A stretch of 64,000 nt of DNA from the NCBI GenBank assembly GCA_013200995.1, contig CP053688.1, positions 1,612,001 to 1,676,000 on the forward strand, given 5' to 3'. Below the pieces are notes generated by a model. That model had not been told where the DNA came from. It saw nothing but the letters and a program-made list of their open reading frames with translations, and searched no databases. Positions 29,095-37,226 of the stretch are shown one piece after another. The position numbers and the translations under genes are program-made. Numbering within the stretch: position 1 is the stretch's first letter; every line of letters begins with the position of its first letter. This DNA comes from Arthrobacter citreus (GTDB lineage Bacteria; Bacillota; Bacilli; Bacillales; Bacillaceae_G).

Positions 29095-29802
29095 TTATTT
29101 AGGGATAAATTCCTTGATCTCTTTTGATAAAATTGCCGTGTCCCACGGATTCCAGTAGTAGTTTGCACCGTCAAATTGTATATCAAACTTATAAGCAATT
29201 GGTTCATCTGTATATAAAACTAAATCATAATAAATAGGTGCGCCATTTTTAATATTAGGTTGAAAGTTAACATCTTCTTTACTTGTCTTCAAGATATTCA
29301 GAAAATCATCCAATTTCTCTTTATCTTTTAGGTCTGATATCTTTCGTATATTAGATTCATGCGATTGATAAATTTCAATTAAATTCACTTTATCTAATGC
29401 GACATTCTTAAAGTTCCACTTATAGTCAGTTTTATCTTTAGCATAATAAACTCTAAAACCATGTATTGTACTTTTATCTTTTAATGCTAGAAAATCATTG
29501 TATCCCTTGATTGAATAAATAGCAGTTCCTTTCTCATGGAACGCTGCATCTCCATCTTTTATTTGGTAGCTAGGATTTGTAATATGATCCGCGACTCTGA
29601 ATTTAACTTCTCCTAACTTATCTCCAATTAAATTTTCGTTCGATAAAATACCAGAATTTATGCCATAATACTCGACTCCATTAAATTTAACAAAATCGAC
29701 CCAATCAATTATTGAATCATTTCCTGATTGTGTAGAGTTACAACCTACTAATAGTAAAGGCAAAAATAAAAAAGATAACATTCTATTTTTGAAACGCTTC
29801 AT
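29095..29802 (-). CDS. Predicted lipoprotein, unknown function
   Basis: 235 residues with a type II signal and lipobox LLVGC at about residue 21. The mature part is mixed alpha/beta and contains a helix-rich centre (NIRKISDLKDKEKLDDFLNI) and the C-terminal VLYTDEPIAYKFDIQFDGAN. Tandem ATGs follow AAGGAGG; the second (29802) has the better spacing. The first gene of a likely unit with the anchored protein at 28452. Confidence 0.65.
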   Translation of the reverse strand: MKRFKNRMLSFLFLPLLLVGCNSTQSGNDSIIDWVDFVKFNGVEYYGINSGILSNENLIGDKLGEVKFRVADHITNPSYQIKDGDAAFHEKGTAIYSIKGYNDFLALKDKSTIHGFRVYYAKDKTDYKWNFKNVALDKVNLIEIYQSHESNIRKISDLKDKEKLDDFLNILKTSKEDVNFQPNIKNGAPIYYDLVLYTDEPIAYKFDIQFDGANYYWNPWDTAILSKEIKEFIPK

Positions 29803-29965
29803 CATTTCCTCCTTAATTTTTCTACTTTACATAATATTCCATTTTCGTGATGATATACCCTCTTAAATTTCACATGACAAACGCACATTTTTTCTAAAAG
29901 ATTGTCCTTGAAAGCACTTACATTTCAATTGAACATAAAATATATTGAATGGAGGGATGAATGAA

Positions 29966-30151
29966 ATGGAAAGAATTATTTTAATGTTTGCTAGTATTTT
30001 AGCTGGTTTTGCTTTAATCAAAATGCCTTTAGCAGGCACATTCTTATCAAGTGTACAGCCATTAACAGATTTAATTGGTATTTTAGCTATTTTAATTTTC
30101 TCGTTATTCCTAATATATAAAGCATTTATGTCACTAATCGGTAAGCAATAA
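29966..30151 (+). CDS. Small two-helix membrane protein (61 aa)
   Basis: Hydrophobic segments near residues 4-22 and 33-55 with a short polar loop. GGAGGG lies 9 bases before ATG 29966, and a strong terminator follows. No family recognised. Size and hydrophobicity recall small Bacillus membrane proteins of unknown role. Confidence 0.6.
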   Translation: MERIILMFASILAGFALIKMPLAGTFLSSVQPLTDLIGILAILIFSLFLIYKAFMSLIGKQ

Positions 30152-30200
30152 CTATATTAGGTTTTGGGAATCTTCAAATATAATATTTAAAAAATATTAA

Positions 30201-30252
30201 ATAAACCTGTACCTTAGTTTACTTGCTAATCTAAGATACAGGTTATTTTTTT
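30201..30252 (+). terminator. Terminator
   Basis: Long stem AATAAACCTGTA... paired with TACAGGTTATT and a T run. Confidence 0.8.
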
Positions 30253-30323
30253 GATTCTTATAAGAAAAATTTTTTTAAAATCTCAAGTAAGAAGCAGGTA
30301 TTTTTTTAAAAATTCTCACACAG

Positions 30324-30351
30324 CGAAAAAGGAATCTTTTCGATTCCTTCA
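30324..30351 (-). terminator. Terminator of the MATE gene
   Basis: AAGGAATC/GATTCCTT stem, minus-strand tail TTTTTC. Confidence 0.75.
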
Positions 30352-30363
30352 TTTTACGTTATA

Positions 30364-31740
30364 TTATGAGAGAACTTCTTCTTTATCTGGCATTTTCTTA
30401 AGTTTTCTAAGGTAAGGAATCATGAGAATTGCACCCATAACGAACGTAATCCCCTCAGTAATTGTAAGAGACCAAATTAGTCCATTTAAATCATAAAAGT
30501 AGTGTAATATAATCACAACTGGGATGAAAAGTACACCTTGTGTAATCGACATTATGCCTGTTGCAAGCCCTTCGCCAGATGCTTGAAAGATGCTAGTGAA
30601 TAAACCAGTGAATCCATTAAAAACAGATGATATCAGTTGGGCAGTTAAGATTATTCCTCCTATACTTAATACTGCTGAATCACTTGAAAATAGTCCAAGT
30701 ACTGGAATTTTAAAGAGGTAAACAATTCCTCCGAATACAATGGAAACTCCACCAATCCATAACGTTAATTCTTTTAAAGTTTCATAAAGTCGTGTTTTAT
30801 TTTTACCACCAAAATTGTAAGCAATTAATGAAATAGCCCCTATAAATAATCCCATTGTAATAAACTCTGGAAGTTGTGCAACCCTTACAGCAATCCCAAA
30901 GCTTGCAACTACGTGATCGCCATATTCCATCGCATAATTATTTAATAATAAAGTCGTAACAATTAAGAAGGACATTTTAAATAATTCTGGAACTCCGACT
31001 TTATAAATTTCTAATTGATCAGTAAGTGAAATTTTCCAATGCTTAATGAATCCTTTTAATGTTTCACTTTTTCTTTGTAGGAACCAAATGTAATAGATGC
31101 TAGCTGCGATATTGGCTAAAACCATTGAAAGTGCCGCACCCATTACATGAAGATTTAAAACTAAAATGAATAGTACATCAAAAATTATGCTACAAATAAC
31201 ACTTATAAACATTCCATACATCGATTCTTTTGCTGCACCTTCTGACCGAACGACTTGTTCTAGTGCAAAGTTTAATATAAAGGCAAAACTACCTGCAAAA
31301 AGGATAATTGTATATTGCTTTGTATAAAGTAATGTCGCAGCGTTAGCTCCTAGTAAATGAACAATTGGATTAACAAAAAATAATGCAATTGCTGCGACAA
31401 TCAATCCGCAAATAATACTTATATAAAAAGCATAACCTGCAACAGATTTTCCTTTATGAAGATTCCCTTCACCTAACAATCGCGTGATAAAAGTACTTGC
31501 ACCAACACCAAATACATTCCCGATTGCCATTAATACAGTTAAAATTGGTAGGCCTAATGTAATCGCGCTTAGCATCGCAGTATCATGTACTAATCCTATA
31601 AAAAATGCATTAATTAAGTTATAAATTGTGCCCGCAGATATTCCAATCATCATTGGAATACATAAATGAGCAATTGCTTTTCTTATTGGTGCTTCTTTTA
31701 AATAATAAATATTGGATTGATCTACTTCAAATTCTTCCAT
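30364..31740 (-). CDS. MATE-family efflux transporter
   Basis: 458 residues with about 12 membrane helices in two similar halves, the MATE fold exporting drugs or metabolites in exchange for Na+ or H+. The N-terminus APIRKAIAHLCIPMMIGISA and repeated V-G-A-S/T patterns (GNVFGVGASTFITRLLGEG) are typical of the DinF/NorM-related Gram-positive branch (MepA-like). AGGAAGGAATAAA precedes the ATG. It lies 108 bases below a MarR gene, with TAGAATTCTAAC boxes in the gap, so it is probably repressed by that MarR protein, as in mepRA of Staphylococcus. Confidence 0.92.
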   Translation of the reverse strand: MEEFEVDQSNIYYLKEAPIRKAIAHLCIPMMIGISAGTIYNLINAFFIGLVHDTAMLSAITLGLPILTVLMAIGNVFGVGASTFITRLLGEGNLHKGKSVAGYAFYISIICGLIVAAIALFFVNPIVHLLGANAATLLYTKQYTIILFAGSFAFILNFALEQVVRSEGAAKESMYGMFISVICSIIFDVLFILVLNLHVMGAALSMVLANIAASIYYIWFLQRKSETLKGFIKHWKISLTDQLEIYKVGVPELFKMSFLIVTTLLLNNYAMEYGDHVVASFGIAVRVAQLPEFITMGLFIGAISLIAYNFGGKNKTRLYETLKELTLWIGGVSIVFGGIVYLFKIPVLGLFSSDSAVLSIGGIILTAQLISSVFNGFTGLFTSIFQASGEGLATGIMSITQGVLFIPVVIILHYFYDLNGLIWSLTITEGITFVMGAILMIPYLRKLKKMPDKEEVLS

Positions 31741-31787
31741 TTTATTCCTTCCTCTCCGAACCTATTATGTTATTCTCTGTTTTTGAT

Positions 31788-31824
31788 TAGAATTCTAACT
31801 TTTAGAATTCTAACTATATAGTTA
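31788..31824. promoter_or_regulatory. Putative MarR operators before the MATE gene
   Basis: TAGAATTCTAAC occurs at 31788-31799 and again at 31803-31814, 15 bases apart, and runs into the 14-bp palindrome TAACTATATAGTTA (31811-31824). The same 12-mer recurs upstream of marR at 32365. Confidence 0.65.
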
Positions 31825-31848
31825 AACGACCGTAATGGCCGTAATCAA

Positions 31849-32268
31849 TCAAAGGTGTGAATCAATTTTTTTCAAAAGGCGTAAGAACTCTGCTTTTTCT
31901 TCTTCTGTTAAACATTCAATTAATTCAACTTCTGCTGAAGAAAACATTTCATTAATTTGATCAACAATTGCTTTTCCCTTATCTAATACGAAAATCTGTT
32001 TCTGACGTTCATTATCAGCTTGGATTTTTCTTTCGATATACCCATTCTTTTCAAGCCCTTGAAGCATGCTTGTTATACTTGCACCTCTTCTATTAAATGC
32101 GTCTGCTAAATCTTTTTGAATAATGCCTTGATCTTGGTGCTGAGCAATATAGCTAATCATCCTACCTTGTTGAGGATTTACTTCAAGCTCTTTTGTTCGA
32201 TTTGTTAATTTTTCTCGTACTTTAAACATGATGGAACCAAGAAGTCTCGTATACGATGTATTAATCAA
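31849..32268 (-). CDS. MarR-family transcriptional regulator
   Basis: A 139-residue winged-helix repressor. The DNA-binding region (about residues 45-100) holds IIQKDLADAFNRRGASITSM and the wing IERKIQADNERQKQIFVL. TTG 32268 has GGAGGTG upstream. A sigma-A promoter at 32312-32340 and palindromes on both sides point to autoregulation and control of the MATE pump just downstream. The inducer is unknown, probably a substrate of the pump. Confidence 0.9.
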   Translation of the reverse strand: MINTSYTRLLGSIMFKVREKLTNRTKELEVNPQQGRMISYIAQHQDQGIIQKDLADAFNRRGASITSMLQGLEKNGYIERKIQADNERQKQIFVLDKGKAIVDQINEMFSSAEVELIECLTEEEKAEFLRLLKKIDSHL

Positions 32269-32287
32269 ATCGTTCACCTCCAAATAA

Positions 32288-32299
32288 TTAGATATCTAA
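32288..32299. promoter_or_regulatory. Putative MarR operator, TTAGATATCTAA
   Basis: A perfect 12-bp palindrome just downstream of the expected marR transcription start, where a bound repressor would block initiation or elongation. Confidence 0.55.
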
Positions 32300-32311
32300 C
32301 TGTTTGAATTA

Positions 32312-32340
32312 AATATACCTCGATTCGAATTTCACGTCAA
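32312..32340 (-). promoter_or_regulatory. Sigma-A promoter of the marR-MATE unit
   Basis: Minus strand TTGACG (32340-32335), 17-base spacer, TATATT (32317-32312). Confidence 0.75.
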
Positions 32341-32364
32341 TAAAAAAGTTAAATACCTAACTGA

Positions 32365-32376
32365 TAGAATTCTAAC
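32365..32376. promoter_or_regulatory. Upstream copy of the TAGAATTCTAAC box
   Basis: The same 12-mer as in the marR-MATE gap, 25 bases upstream of the marR -35. An imperfect GTTA/TAAC pair lies at 32348-32361. Confidence 0.5.
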
Positions 32377-32449
32377 AATAAGGATGTTGACTATTTGATT
32401 CTCATATAAAAAAGATCATCTTTAATGCATTTGTAGATGTTGGAAAAAG

Positions 32450-32492
32450 ACTAAAAAGTCGGCCTTTAATGTGTAAAGACCGACTTTTTTCA
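32450..32492. terminator. Bidirectional-looking terminator
   Basis: AAAAAGTCGG pairs with CCGACTTTTTT, with CTTT/AAAG extending the stem. Downstream of the GC-rich lipoprotein gene. The rest of 32377-32612 has no gene. Confidence 0.8.
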
Positions 32493-32612
32493 ATCAAACT
32501 AAATTTAATATTTCCATTAGTAACACGGGACTCTTATGTTTTTTCGATAGGATGGCTAACTCTTCGTTCACTACGCTCTTTTTTCCTGAATCACGATGGT
32601 CTTTGGAGCACT

Positions 32613-33173
32613 TTATTGCATGGCTTTCACGAAATCGGCGTCATCATAGCGGATATACGTAATTTTTCCATCCGCATTCACGCTCGTACGACCTGTTACA
32701 GTGAAAGATTTGTCACTTTCTCCTTCTTTTTTTGCAACGAAGTGGACTGTGAACTCATAATCCCCTTCGCTCCCTTTGACCTCGGTTGCCGTGACATCGG
32801 TCACAGCTAACGTATACCCACGATTTTGCGCAGTCGAGATGTACCGAAATGCGTGTGCTGCGACAAACACATCAAATGCTTTTTTAGTAAAATACGCTCC
32901 ATACATTTTTTTGTAATACGTTTCAAGTGGAGACGGGCTGGTCGGTTGGGTACTATTTCCATTAGAATCGATAACGGTTGCACTGTCACCTGATTCGATG
33001 TGCTTTATGAGTTCAGGATCACTTGTGAACTGGTTTGTCAGGACATGTTGGATCGTCGCTATCTGTTCAGTACTTCCACTTTTTTTCTTCGTATCTTGTT
33101 TCGACGATGTACACGCCGCTAGTAAACAACTTATCACTAGTAAAACTACGACGCTACCTTTCCACTTTTTCAT
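32613..33173 (-). CDS. GC-rich predicted lipoprotein, unknown function
   Basis: 186 residues: type II signal with lipobox LLAAC (Cys21), a Lys/Ser/Thr linker, a helical middle and a C-terminal beta domain (FTVHFVAKKEGESDKSFTVT; DGKITYIRYDDADF) that resembles NTF2/DUF4878-type small folds. ATG 33173 has AAGGGGGA upstream. Base composition is far from the neighbours (34 of 60 G/C at 32761-32820), a sign of recent transfer. The segment is flanked by the direct repeat GGAGCACTTT at 32605 and 33259. Confidence 0.7.
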   Translation of the reverse strand: MKKWKGSVVVLLVISCLLAACTSSKQDTKKKSGSTEQIATIQHVLTNQFTSDPELIKHIESGDSATVIDSNGNSTQPTSPSPLETYYKKMYGAYFTKKAFDVFVAAHAFRYISTAQNRGYTLAVTDVTATEVKGSEGDYEFTVHFVAKKEGESDKSFTVTGRTSVNADGKITYIRYDDADFVKAMQ

Positions 33174-33577
33174 CTTAATTCCCCCTTCTTCTTCGCTATG
33201 CTCTCTACGTTCGCTCCGCTCTAATTTATAAAAAACAAATAACCGACGAACTGAATGAGGAGCACTTTCCAATATTTTCTAGTTCCTAAGGTATTCTCCA
33301 TTCTGTTCTTTTATACCTTCTTCGTTCCTCGCACGGACAAAGCTAAAGAACACCGATTTTTTCTATCCTTTCAACGTGTCGTTATAGGTAGATACGAAAT
33401 TGAAAATATTTGGATTTACTATTCTCAAGTAAGAAATCAACTAAACGGTTGATGTTGATATTCAAATACTGAATGCGTTAGTTCAATCATTTTATATTTC
33501 GCATCAATAAGCAGTGTTTCATTTTTTTCAAAAAAAAAAAGCAAAGCTAATATAGCTTCACTTCTAAAAATTAATCC
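33174..33577. other. Intergenic stretch with composition change
   Basis: Near 33185-33225 there is a run of AGCG/ACG-type repeats of foreign composition; from about 33400 the sequence returns to normal AT-rich composition. No supportable gene. Confidence 0.4.
33528..33562 (-). terminator. Terminator of yoaT
   Basis: GAAGCTA/TAGCTTTG stem followed by a long T run on the minus strand. Confidence 0.65.
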
Positions 33578-34381
33578 TTAAGTGGAATTTTTAAGTTTTA
33601 CTTGCTTTAACGTTGCAACAATCAGAAAACTTACGATCACTAATAAAAGCCATGAACTTACTTTTCCTAGATGAACAAGACTCCATGCATCAGTTTGATT
33701 TGGATATTGCCATGCTCCAAAAAATGTTGCGATATTTTCAGCAATCCAAATAAAAAATCCGATTAGCACAAAAGAGAGTGCGATTGGCATGCGATATTTT
33801 GTTCCATTAACTTCGTAAGTAACCCATGATTTCCAAAATACAATTATGACTAATCCTGATAACCACCAACGGACATCAATCCAAAAATGATGAGTAAAGA
33901 AATTCAAATAAATCGTTGCAGCTAATGAAGCAACTATAAAAAACGGCGGCCACTTTATCAACTCAACATTTAATCTTCTCCACGCCTGGCACAAATAACT
34001 CGCAACACTCGCATACATAAATCCACTGTATAGTGGCACTCCAAATATTTTTGAATAACCTTCCCCCGGATAAGCCCATGAACCCATATGTACTTTAAAA
34101 AGCTCAAGTGCAAGACCTATTAAGTGGAACATTGTGATTACCTTTAATTCATCCTTTGTTTCAAGTCCAGAACGCAGCATTATCCACTGCATCAAAATAC
34201 AGATAATTAATAACCAATCGTATCTCGGTAAAAAAGGAAGTGGCACAATCTTTGTAAAAGCTAATGAGGCAAAAATAACAACTGGAAATATACACGAAAG
34301 AGCTTGCTCAAAGCCAAACCGGACTAGTTGCTTAAATGCTCTTATGATTTGTAGCTCTGTTTTTTGAATACTTAAATTCAT
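33578..34381 (-). CDS. yoaT: DUF817 membrane protein (YoaT-like)
   Basis: 267 residues with about eight membrane helices. Conserved patches such as LFKVHMGSWAYPG and FFTHHFWIDVRWWLSG are what I recall for DUF817, which includes B. subtilis YoaT; function unknown, although the His/Trp-rich loops suggest a ligand or metal site. AAAAGGGGAATTACTT precedes the ATG. The third gene after yoaS and yozG, the same gene set as in B. subtilis. Confidence 0.82.
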   Translation of the reverse strand: MNLSIQKTELQIIRAFKQLVRFGFEQALSCIFPVVIFASLAFTKIVPLPFLPRYDWLLIICILMQWIMLRSGLETKDELKVITMFHLIGLALELFKVHMGSWAYPGEGYSKIFGVPLYSGFMYASVASYLCQAWRRLNVELIKWPPFFIVASLAATIYLNFFTHHFWIDVRWWLSGLVIIVFWKSWVTYEVNGTKYRMPIALSFVLIGFFIWIAENIATFFGAWQYPNQTDAWSLVHLGKVSSWLLLVIVSFLIVATLKQVKLKNST

Positions 34382-34410
34382 AAGTAATTCCCCTTTTTAA
34401 ATTATTAATC

Positions 34411-34626
34411 CTATAATTCTTCATCGCCCAGATATTCTAATATGTCTCCGGGTTGACATTCTAAAGCTTTACAAATTGCTTCTAAAGTTCCAAACCGAAT
34501 CGCTTTTGCCTTTCCGTTTTTTAAGATTGAAAGATTCGCCATTGTAATACCAACCCTCTCAGAAAGTTCAGTTACACTCATTTTCCTTTTTGCCAGCATT
34601 ACATCAATATGAATTAATATTGCCAT
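34411..34626 (-). CDS. yozG: Xre-type regulator (YozG-like)
   Basis: A 71-residue single-domain Cro/C1 helix-turn-helix protein (MSVTELSERVGITMANLSIL then TLEAICKALECQPGDILEYL). ATG 34626 follows GAGGTGGAGAAT. It sits 10 bases after the DUF2975 gene, an arrangement very common in Firmicutes, where the Xre protein probably regulates the operon. Gene name by analogy with yoaS-yozG-yoaT of B. subtilis. Confidence 0.88.
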   Translation of the reverse strand: MAILIHIDVMLAKRKMSVTELSERVGITMANLSILKNGKAKAIRFGTLEAICKALECQPGDILEYLGDEEL

Positions 34627-34636
34627 ATTCTCCACC

Positions 34637-35119
34637 TCAGACCGTTAAATCATTTTCTGATTTGATATCAATTGCTTCTTTTAAGAGCCTTTGAAGTACG
34701 GCAGCAAAAACGGCAATTACCATTGAAGCAAATATCAAAATCATACCGATTACAATAATTCCCGGAGCGTCATCCATATCCGCAATTAAATAAAAAAGCG
34801 GTAATCCTAGTACATACAAGACACTAATTGCAATCGCACTAAGTTTTATATTTTTTAATGAATTAACCGATAATTCCGAGAAAGCTTTGTTTTGATCAAT
34901 ATAAATTAACAGCTTAAAGGCCTGATAAAGGGCAAAATAAAAAGGAATCGCTGCTGCATAAAGATCAATAAAAATGAGATATTTCATTAAAGCTATTTTT
35001 GGATATAGCTTAGCTGCGTAATTCGCAATCTCAGGGACTACAAATATACATAATGCAAGAACTGGGATCCCTATAAGAATAACTACTATTTTTAAAAAGA
35101 GCGTTGACCCTTGTTTCAT
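34637..35119 (-). CDS. yoaS: DUF2975 membrane protein (YoaS-like)
   Basis: 160 residues with four membrane helices and a loop rich in acidic residues (YLIADMDDAPG). DUF2975 proteins nearly always pair with a small Xre regulator, as here, and may act as membrane sensors for it, but this is an inference. ATG 35119 has GAGGTG 6 bases upstream; the GTG at 35128 overlaps that site. Confidence 0.85.
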   Translation of the reverse strand: MKQGSTLFLKIVVILIGIPVLALCIFVVPEIANYAAKLYPKIALMKYLIFIDLYAAAIPFYFALYQAFKLLIYIDQNKAFSELSVNSLKNIKLSAIAISVLYVLGLPLFYLIADMDDAPGIIVIGMILIFASMVIAVFAAVLQRLLKEAIDIKSENDLTV

Positions 35120-35299
35120 AAAACGCACCTCACTAATATATTTTCAATTTGAATTTAACATATAATTTATCGTTTTACAATAAATTTATGTTGTTTTTTA
35201 TTATATTATTATCGTTATAGAAATATCCTTCCATTATATAAAAAGTATAAAAGTATCTGTGTATAAACTTAAAAAGCAAAGCCTCCAGAAATGTTAGAG

Positions 35300-35328
35300 T
35301 TGAAATAACTTTAAAAATTAAATATACT
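35300..35328 (+). promoter_or_regulatory. Sigma-A promoter of the padR-permease operon
   Basis: TTGAAA (35300-35305), 17-base spacer, TATACT (35323-35328). The first palindromic operator begins inside the -10. Confidence 0.7.
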
Positions 35329-35374
35329 GTTAGTAACACATTACTGTTAGTAACAGTATACTATTAGTAACAGT
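35326..35374. promoter_or_regulatory. Three phased PadR operators (17-bp period)
   Basis: The perfect palindrome ACTGTTAGTAACAGT lies at 35343-35357. A variant ending ACACA lies at 35326-35340 and a variant starting ACTATTA at 35360-35374. The copies are exactly 17 bases apart and cover the -10 and transcription start. Confidence 0.8.
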
Positions 35375-35413
35375 ACAAATTAAGTAAATAGATCTATTTA
35401 GGAGGTAAATATT

Positions 35414-35755
35414 ATGAAACATACAGGACGACATACTGGTGCATTTCTTTTATTATTTTTAACAGAGGGTGATAGCTATGGTGGGAAACTTTTGCAAAAA
35501 TGTGAAGAAGAGCTTCCGATCAATCCAATTGACAGTTCTATATTATATCGGACTTTAAAGCAATTAGAGGCTGAAGGTGCAGTTGAGTCTTATTTAGGTA
35601 CATCCGAACAAGATAAACCGATAAAGATGTACAAAATTAAGAAAGTAGGAAAAGAAAAATTAGCAGAATTTCATAAAGATATTGAAGAAAAACTTAAGAA
35701 TTTAACATTTTTCATGAATAGATACGATGTATGGCAGGAGAAGAATCATGATTAA
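35414..35755 (+). CDS. PadR-family transcriptional regulator
   Basis: 113 residues: a PadR winged helix (TEGDSYGGKLLQKCEEELPI; SSILYRTLKQLEAEGAVESY) and a short C-terminal dimer helix. TTAGGAGGT precedes the ATG. It overlaps the next gene by 8 bases, so the regulator and permease are co-translated. The three palindromes just upstream suggest strong autorepression, with release by a ligand or metal handled by the permease. Confidence 0.9.
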   Translation: MKHTGRHTGAFLLLFLTEGDSYGGKLLQKCEEELPINPIDSSILYRTLKQLEAEGAVESYLGTSEQDKPIKMYKIKKVGKEKLAEFHKDIEEKLKNLTFFMNRYDVWQEKNHD

Positions 35756-36230
35756 TGCTTCGATCCTATACAGTCTAGCAATTACTCTTACTATTATTTC
35801 TTTTATAAAAGATCGAACTAAAACGAAAGAAGCTCTACTGAAATCATGGAAAATGTTTTGTAATATTTTGCCTGAAATTCTGTCTATTATGTTTTTCGTA
35901 GGACTATCCTTATCTTTATTAACACCGACCTTTGTTTCTTCAATTATTGGGGAACAATCTGGAATAATAGGGATTATAATCTCTACATTAATTGGTTCAG
36001 TTGGACTAATTCCTAGTTTTATCGTTTTTCCACTAGGAGAAACATTAGTCCAGAATGGCGCAGGACTGCCTCAAGTAGCAGTATTAATGTCAACATTAAT
36101 GTCAGTAGGTATCATCACTTTACCTATGGAACAAAAATTATTTGGAAGAAATTTTGCCATTGCACGTAATGCGAGCGGGCTAATAATGTCGCTTATATTT
36201 GCATATATAATTTGGGTGGTGATGACTTGA
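35748..36230 (+). CDS. Permease half-protein 1 (ArsP/DUF318-like)
   Basis: 160 residues with about four to five membrane helices. ILPEILSIMFFVGLSLSLLT and IPSFIVFPLGETLVQNGAGL recall the half-repeat of the ArsP_1/YraQ permeases (DUF318), which are normally about 300 residues with two such halves. ATG 35748 has GGCAGGAGAAGAATC upstream and lies inside the end of padR. Works presumably with the next gene product as a heterodimer exporting a metal, metalloid or organo-compound. Confidence 0.7.
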   Translation: MINASILYSLAITLTIISFIKDRTKTKEALLKSWKMFCNILPEILSIMFFVGLSLSLLTPTFVSSIIGEQSGIIGIIISTLIGSVGLIPSFIVFPLGETLVQNGAGLPQVAVLMSTLMSVGIITLPMEQKLFGRNFAIARNASGLIMSLIFAYIIWVVMT

Positions 36231-36760
36231 ATGAGTTAAAAAAATATCGTTTCTTTTTTATTTTATTAGTAGGCTTTATTATACTAACTTTAATCAATCA
36301 CTCGGTTGGAATAAAAGCATTTAAATTAACTGGAAATAGCATTTTGAATATGTTATTCCTCCTCCCCCCTGTATTAATATTCGTAGGCTTACTTGACAAA
36401 TGGGTTGAAAAAGAAACTCTTATTAAATATATGGGAAATAAATCTGGAATTTACGGAGTCTTGTTTGCGCTCTTACTGGGAGGTATTGCAGCAGGTCCTC
36501 TATACCTAGCTTTTCCGATCGCGCTACTTTTATTGAAAAAAGGAGCAAGTATTCGTTATGTTGTCTTCTTTTTAGGTGTTTGGACAACTGCTAAACTACC
36601 TGTTGTAATATATGAATTTTCTTCATTTGGTATGAAATTTACACTGATTCATATTTGTTTTGGATTAGTATTTTACTATTTCATGGGCATCATCTTTGAA
36701 AAGTTTTTTGATAACAAGCAATTGTTAAATTACGATAAAAATCAAGACATCTCTATATAG
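36227..36760 (+). CDS. Permease half-protein 2 (ArsP/DUF318-like)
   Basis: 177 residues with five membrane helices. LLPPVLIFVGLLDKWVEKET and LLLGGIAAGPLYLAFPIALL match the other half of a DUF318-type permease, with the GxxxGP and P-x-A features of the transport core. TTG 36227 overlaps the TGA of the previous gene (TTGA), so translation is coupled. Substrate unknown. Confidence 0.7.
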   Translation: MNELKKYRFFFILLVGFIILTLINHSVGIKAFKLTGNSILNMLFLLPPVLIFVGLLDKWVEKETLIKYMGNKSGIYGVLFALLLGGIAAGPLYLAFPIALLLLKKGASIRYVVFFLGVWTTAKLPVVIYEFSSFGMKFTLIHICFGLVFYYFMGIIFEKFFDNKQLLNYDKNQDISI

Positions 36761-36868
36761 GATAAAACAAACTCTATTTTAGACAGTATGCAAACACTAA
36801 TCTTCCTTTGTTAGAATCGAGATTATGTACGATTTGATCTTTTAAGGTAAAAAACTTTAATTAAATAC

Positions 36869-36900
36869 AAAAGACTAGCCAGTAAGCTAGTCTTCTTTTA
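36869..36900 (+). terminator. Terminator of the padR operon
   Basis: AAGACTAGC (36871-36879) with complement GCTAGTCTT (36886-36894), followed by CTTTTA. Confidence 0.85.
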
Positions 36901-37003
36901 TGTAATGCACTATCTCCCTACTAGTTAACAACCATTAAATAACATATTGCACTTGTCATACAATTCTTCAACATGAACGACCTTAAATCATTCTCTTGAA
37001 TTT

Positions 37004-37204
37004 TTAGTAGAATCTGTATGAGTGTCTAGTATAATCTAGTAATTTTAACGGAACTTTAATAGACACCTTATACAACGTTTTTTTATATAGTTTATAGTAA
37101 GCTTTAACTAAATCGTCCCACTTATCATCTTTTCCTTTTTTATAGAAATCTGATATATCGACGACGTAGGTCCAGAACTTAGGGACTATAAAAAATCCCC
37201 AGTT
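37004..37204 (-). pseudogene. C-terminal gene fragment without a start
   Basis: A 66-codon frame closed upstream by TAA-TAG encodes a basic, aromatic segment (FWTYVVDISDFYKKGKDDKW; SIKVPLKLLDYTRHSYRFY). No start codon or ribosome site. Probably the tail of a lost gene; family unknown. Confidence 0.45.
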
Positions 37205-37226
37205 TTACTAAGGTTTTGAAATAATT

